The position numbers were made by a program, and so were the translations under genes. This document shows positions 1 through 4,600 of a stretch of 9,668 nucleotides of DNA, one piece after another (position 1 is the first letter of the stretch; the number at the start of each line of letters is the position of its first letter). Origin of the DNA: Deltaproteobacteria bacterium. GTDB taxonomy: Bacteria > Myxococcota > UBA796 > SXON01. The notes under the pieces are model-generated. The model saw only the letters and a program-made list of their open reading frames with translations. It searched no databases and was not told the DNA's origin. The DNA is taken from the NCBI GenBank assembly GCA_947483545.1, contig CANKNP010000197.1, positions 1 through 9,668 of the forward strand, written 5' to 3'.

Positions 1-951
1 CACAACGTCGGGCTCTTTGCCGTCTGCGGTGCGCTCGGCACGCCGGCTGCGTGGAGCCGGATCCTGATCGGGATCCGAGATCCCCGCTCAGATGTGCGCG
101 CTGGCGCGATCGTCGGGCTGGTGCGCTTCGCCGAGAGCGCCGCCGCCCCGCTGGATCTCGAGGATCAGGTGGTGCCCCTGCTCCGCAACGAAAAGGTACG
201 GCCGGAAGCCCAATCGGAGCTCGCGCGCGTCTGCGCGCAGCTTGGCTACTGGTCAGCCATCGACGGGGCCCGGAGGCTCGCGGAGAGCAGCGCCCGGGGC
301 GTGGCGCAGGTCGCGTCAGAGGCCGTGCAGCGGCTCGCGCTCCCGCCGGGGCCAGACGGACTCTGGATCGACCTGGGTGTAGATGCGGGCGAGGTCCGAC
401 CGGACGCAAAACCCGTCGCGATGCTGGCGACGGTCGGCCGTCGGGTGTTTCGGATCGCCCTGCCCACCAGCGAGCGCACCACCCGCGTCACGCTGGAGTC
501 CTTTGAGCGGCCCGAGGGCGTTCGCCGAAGGTTGCTTCGGCGCCCCGGCTCCCGCGAGCCCGCCGTCGAGGTCTTGCAGTTGAGGCAGTGGACCTGCTGG
601 GCTCAGGATCCCGACGAGCAGATGGAATTCGGCGACTTGCTGCTTCGCACCGGATCGTTTGACGCCGTCTCGGCGGTGGATCCCATCCTGCCCGCCACCG
701 CTTCGACGTTCCGCTTGCGAGGCGCCCTCGCGTTCCATGAGGGGCGTCTGGAAGAGGCGCGCGTCGTGCTCGAAGCAGCCACAGAGATGAAGCGCTGTCC
801 GCTCGACACCTGGTATTTTTACGGGGTCGTGCGCGCGGCGCTCGGGCAGGCAGCGCCGGCCCGGGAGTCGCTGGATCGCTACGTCACGAAGGCGCCGAAG
901 AAGAGCCCTTACCTCCAGGCCGCGAAGGACGCCGTGGTCGCGCTGGGGTGA
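1..951 (+). CDS. HEAT/TPR-repeat solenoid protein, 3' part (5' end outside window)
   Basis: The reading frame is open from the first base to a TGA at 949-951, so about 316 C-terminal residues are visible and the true start lies upstream; the GTG at 94 is only an internal possibility. Residues 1 to about 105 form short paired amphipathic helices of HEAT type, for example DPRSDVRAGAIVGLVRFAE, repeated with a roughly 35-residue spacing. A mixed, probably beta-rich segment follows at about 120-195. Residues about 200-316 look like two or three TPR helices: LRGALAFHEGRLEEARVVLE and, next, a helix pair around YFYGVVRAALGQAAPARESL. No catalytic motif or membrane segment is visible. Solenoids of this kind are generally protein-protein scaffolds, and nothing here identifies the partner. 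The next gene starts 90 bp downstream after a stretch with inverted repeats, so it is probably a separate transcription unit. The fold call is by eye; the coding call is firm from length and codon bias. Confidence 0.83.
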   Translation, partial: HNVGLFAVCGALGTPAAWSRILIGIRDPRSDVRAGAIVGLVRFAESAAAPLDLEDQVVPLLRNEKVRPEAQSELARVCAQLGYWSAIDGARRLAESSARGVAQVASEAVQRLALPPGPDGLWIDLGVDAGEVRPDAKPVAMLATVGRRVFRIALPTSERTTRVTLESFERPEGVRRRLLRRPGSREPAVEVLQLRQWTCWAQDPDEQMEFGDLLLRTGSFDAVSAVDPILPATASTFRLRGALAFHEGRLEEARVVLEAATEMKRCPLDTWYFYGVVRAALGQAAPARESLDRYVTKAPKKSPYLQAAKDAVVALG

Positions 952-960
952 CTCAAAAAT

Positions 961-991
961 ACACTCCGTGACACGCGATCACTGAGTGTCA
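961..991. repeat. Two overlapping, mutually exclusive inverted repeats
   Basis: ACACTC at 961-966 is the exact reverse complement of GAGTGT at 984-989. TGACAC at 969-974 is the exact reverse complement of GTGTCA at 986-991. The two right arms overlap, so only one pairing can form at a time. The stems are only six bases with 11- and 17-base loops and no T-tract follows, so a good intrinsic terminator is unlikely. An operator for a dimeric regulator upstream of the lipoprotein gene is possible but unproven. Confidence 0.35.
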
Positions 992-1007
992 TCTGTGAGA
1001 GGATGCG

Positions 1008-1034
1008 GGGAGCGAAGTTCGCTTCGCCCCGGAG
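1008..1034 (+). promoter_or_regulatory. UUCG-tetraloop hairpin abutting the Shine-Dalgarno of the 1042 gene
   Basis: GCGAAG (1012-1017), loop TTCG (1018-1021) and CTTCGC (1022-1027) form a perfect six-pair stem. GGG (1008-1010) and CCC (1028-1030) extend it across a bulged A at 1011. The Shine-Dalgarno GGAG (1031-1034) follows at once and is seven bases from the ATG at 1042, which is ideal spacing and is the main reason for choosing 1042 over the in-frame ATG at 1003. In mRNA the hairpin would be stable and could affect ribosome loading or 5'-end stability. That role is inference. Confidence 0.5.
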
Positions 1035-1041
1035 TCCCCCC

Positions 1042-1605
1042 ATGCGTCGTTCGCTCCTCTCGCTCCTCTCGCTGATGATCGCCACCAACGCCGGTTGTGC
1101 CCCGGAAGGCTCCAGCGAATCCGGCTTCGGCGAGTCCCTGCCCGACGCGTTGACCCCCGGCGAGCGCGCCGATCCAGCGGCGGACCTCGACATCTACGCG
1201 GTCGAGAAGTCCAAAAAGCACCACACCAACCAGGAGGTGTGCGACGAGAAGGACAACGACGCCGACGGCAAGGTCGACGAAGGCTGCGACACCTGCGAGC
1301 TCTTCACCAGCCGCAACATGGGCTTCTGGAAGGTCCACGCCTGCGTGATCGACGGCTCCGCCACCGACTATGCGCTGCTGCCCCAGACCCTCGGCACGTC
1401 CAAGACCTTCACGACCGGCGCCGCCGCCATCGCGTACATGAACGCCTCTGCGGGCGGCAGCCAGCAGGTGATCCTGGGCCGTCAGCTCCTCGCGGCCAAG
1501 TTGAACCGCGCCGCGTTCAACCTCGGGCCCCTCACCTTCGAGGATGTCACGGCCGACGGCAATGTCGAGACCGTCGATGAGATCATCGCCCTGGCCGACA
1601 CCTAG
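1042..1605 (+). CDS. Lipoprotein-type N-terminal part of a giant repeat protein, ended by an in-frame TAG
   Basis: This frame gives 187 residues from the ATG at 1042. The N terminus is a bacterial lipoprotein-type signal: Arg-Arg, a Leu/Ser-rich hydrophobic core, then NAGC with the candidate lipidated Cys at residue 19. The -3 position is Asn rather than the usual Leu, so lipidation is likely but not certain; an Ala at +2 would favour the outer membrane. Residues about 67-82 hold one MopE-type Asp motif (CDEKDNDADGKVDEGC). From about residue 86 (nt 1297) a second domain begins with GFWKVH and continues through LGRQLLAAKLN. I recognise this as a secreted-protein domain that usually reads GFWKNHP...LAxQLIAAKLN. 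The TAG at 1603-1605 falls inside its last helix, and the same frame continues with the missing end of the domain up to a Cys at 1705-1707. A longer start at 1003 exists but would put 13 residues before the signal and lacks a well-spaced ribosome site. It is best read as the 5' part of the 1639-7029 gene. Confidence 0.8.
   Translation: MRRSLLSLLSLMIATNAGCAPEGSSESGFGESLPDALTPGERADPAADLDIYAVEKSKKHHTNQEVCDEKDNDADGKVDEGCDTCELFTSRNMGFWKVHACVIDGSATDYALLPQTLGTSKTFTTGAAAIAYMNASAGGSQQVILGRQLLAAKLNRAAFNLGPLTFEDVTADGNVETVDEIIALADT
1603..1605 (+). other. In-frame amber codon splitting one domain and one gene
   Basis: The frame of the 1042 gene and of the 1639-7029 frame is identical, separated only by this TAG. 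The residues on either side (IIALADT, stop, YQSGTTRQRSAMAIL) read as one uninterrupted amphipathic helix-turn-helix of the GFWK domain. No start codon of any kind occurs in frame between the TAG and the ATG at 1639, and no Shine-Dalgarno precedes that ATG. Possible causes are a nonsense mutation, a sequencing error, or readthrough. One base change separates TAG from CAG, GAG, AAG, TTG, TCG, TGG or TAC/TAT. Confidence 0.75.
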
Positions 1606-1638
1606 TACCAGAGCGGCACCACGCGGCAGCGCTCCGCG

Positions 1639-4600
1639 ATGGCGATCCTGATCGAGCGGATGAACAAGGTGGGCGATCACCTCGGCCTCTGGTTCGACGC
1701 CACATGCGTCGCCGACCCCGAGATCTGCGACGGCACGGACAACGATCACGACGGCACGGTGGACGAAGACTGCGCCTGCAACGAGCAGTGCGACGGGTAT
1801 GACAACGACTTTGACGGCGTGCTCGACGACGGCTCGCCGGACAGCGATGGCGACGGTACCGGGGACTGCGTAGACACCGAGGACTGCGACGGGGTCGACA
1901 ACAACGGCGATGGCGCGACCGACGAAGGCTTCGGGGACTCCGACGCCGACGGCACCGCGGACTGTATGGACACCGAGGACTGCGACGGTGTTGACAACAA
2001 CGGCGATGGCGCGACCGACGAAGGCTTCGGGGACTCCGACGCCGACGGCACCGCGGACTGTATGGACACCGAGGAGTGTGACGGCGCCGACAACAACGGA
2101 GATGGCGCGACCGACGAGGGGTTCGGGGATTCCGACGCCGACGGCACCGCCGACTGCATGGACACCGAGGAGTGTGACGGCGCGGACAACAACGGCGATG
2201 GCGCGACGGACGAAGGCTTCGGGGATTCGGACGCCGACGGGACCGCCGACTGCGTCGATGCCGAGACCTGCGACGGTATCGACAACGACGGCGATGGTGC
2301 CCTGGACAACGGGTTCGGCGACAGCGATGCGGACGGCACGGCGGACTGCCTCGACGGTGAGGAGTGCGACGGCCTCGACAACAACGGCGACGGCAGCGTG
2401 GACGAGGGCTTCGATGCCGATGGCGACGGCACGCCGGACTGCTCGGACAGCGAGTCCTGCGACATGATCGACAACGATGGCGACGGCAGCGTCGACGAAG
2501 GGCTCGACTGCGGCGGCGAAGACTGCGCGGACATCGACGACGGCGACTGCGTGCAGGTCTGGCAGGCGGAGGCCCGCGGCTGGCTCTCGGTCTCGAGCGG
2601 CGATGGCGGCGCGACCGTCACCATCACGAACAACGGCCCGGAGGAGGTCTGTCTCGAAGACCAAGCGCTCTACACCTCGACCGGCACCCAGCCGTTCACC
2701 CAAGGCGAAAACGCCACGGTCAGCGCGGGCGGGAGCGTCACCCTCGCGTATGGCTCCTGGACCACCGCGAACGGTGTCTACTCGCCCTACCTGGGCAGCA
2801 ACCCCTGGTGGTGCATCAGCGACGCGACGTACTACGCGGGCGGCGCGAGCTTCGACTACTACGGCGAGCGTGTCCCCGACGCGATCGCAGCCATCCTCAA
2901 CGGCACCAACGACTCCGATGGCGACGGCGCCGAGGACCACGTCGACTGGCACGGCACCGGCTCGAGCGTGCAGTCGCAGTACGACGTCTGGGCCTACCAG
3001 GCCGCATCCGGCTCGCTCACGGTCGGCAAGGCCGCCGTGGCCAACGGCACCGGCGTGGATGTCACGCTCACGAGCCGCAACGTCGGCGACTTGGACGCCA
3101 CCGGCACGATCACCGACACCGTGCCCGCCGGCTGGAGCGTCACCTCCCTCGGCGCGGGCTGCGCCCAGAGCGGCTCGACCATCACCTGCGACGTGAGCAT
3201 CGCCGGGACTGCGGGCGCCGCCGGCTTCAACATGGCGCAATTCACCTACAGCATCGCGCCCGACAGCGGGTCCGATACGCCCTACCTGGAGCTTGAGCCC
3301 GCCAGCATCTCCTTCTTCGACGGATCCAGCGACCAGACCGGCACCTCTCTCCCCGCGGCCGTCTACATGGCCGACACCGATGGCGACGGCAGCCCCGAGT
3401 GCCCGAGCGACGAGACCTGCAACGGCGTCGATGACGACCTCGACGGAGCCGTGGACGAGGACACCTCCGACACCGATGGCGACGGCACGTGCGACGACCT
3501 CGACACCGAGACCTGCGACGGCGTGGACAACAACGGCGACGGCTCGACGGATGAGGGCTTCGCCGACACCGATGGCGACGGCACCGCCGACTGTGTGGAC
3601 GCCGAGGACTGCGACGGCGTGGACAACGACGGCGACGGCTCCACGGACGAGGGCTTTGACCAGGATGGCGACGGGTATAAGACCTGCAGCAGCGAGCCCG
3701 AGCCCTGCACGGTGCTCTTCAGCATCTCGCACGGCGAAAACAAGTGGAGCGACCCCTACGAGTATTCGACCTTCCACTCCTGGGGTCCGGCGGCCGACAA
3801 GTTGACCGCCGCCGGGTACAACTGGGAAGCCCACTCCGCCGGCGAGCTCACCCTGGCGCAGCTCCAAGGCTATGACGCGCTCGTCATCGCCGAGCCGACC
3901 TCCAGCTTCACGTCGGCCGAGGTGGACGCCATCCACGCGTACGTCGCGGGCGGCGGCGGTGTCCTGCTGATCACGGACTACAACGAGCAGTACATCAACC
4001 CGATCTCCTCGGAGTACGGTGTCACGTTCCTGGGCTACCCCGGCATCATCGGCTGGACCGGCATCACCGACTGGGCCACTGGCTACGCCGCAACTGCGGG
4101 CGTTGACAGCGTATTCTGGGCCTACGGCTCCACCCTCTCGGTCACCGGCAGCGACGTCGAGACCCTCGCCTGGTACGATGGCTCTCCGGTCTACGCCCAG
4201 ATCGAGAGCGGCGATGGCCGCGTCGTATTCTCGGCCGACAACGAGATCTTCGCCACCTACGGCTTTGAGCAGGTCTACGACCCCGACCCGACCGCCACCC
4301 GCGACAATTCGACCCTCTGGCTGGCCACGATGGGCTGGCTCTCCGAGTGTGACGGCGGGTCCGACGCCGACTGCGACGACGCGGACGGCTCCGTTCACCC
4401 CGACGCCGACGAGAGCTGCAACGGCACCGACGACGACTGCGATGGCTCGACCGACGAGGGCTTTGACTCCGACACGGACGGCACCGCCGACTGCTTCGAC
4501 AGCGAGGCCTGCGACGGCGTTGACAACAACGGCGATGGCGCCATCGACGAGGGCTTCGACTCCGATTCCGACGGCACCGCGGACTGCTTCGACAGCGAGG

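Noticed and set aside
1603..1605. TAG as a programmed pyrrolysine codon
   Set aside because: No methylamine methyltransferase features, no pyl genes in the window, and TAG also ends this gene at 7027-7029, just before bioA. Kept only as a remote alternative in the amber finding.
1789..2460. Regular 96-bp repeats considered as a CRISPR array or a noncoding satellite
   Set aside because: There are no unique spacers; the whole unit is repeated, the period is a multiple of three, and changes are mostly at third positions within a coding frame.
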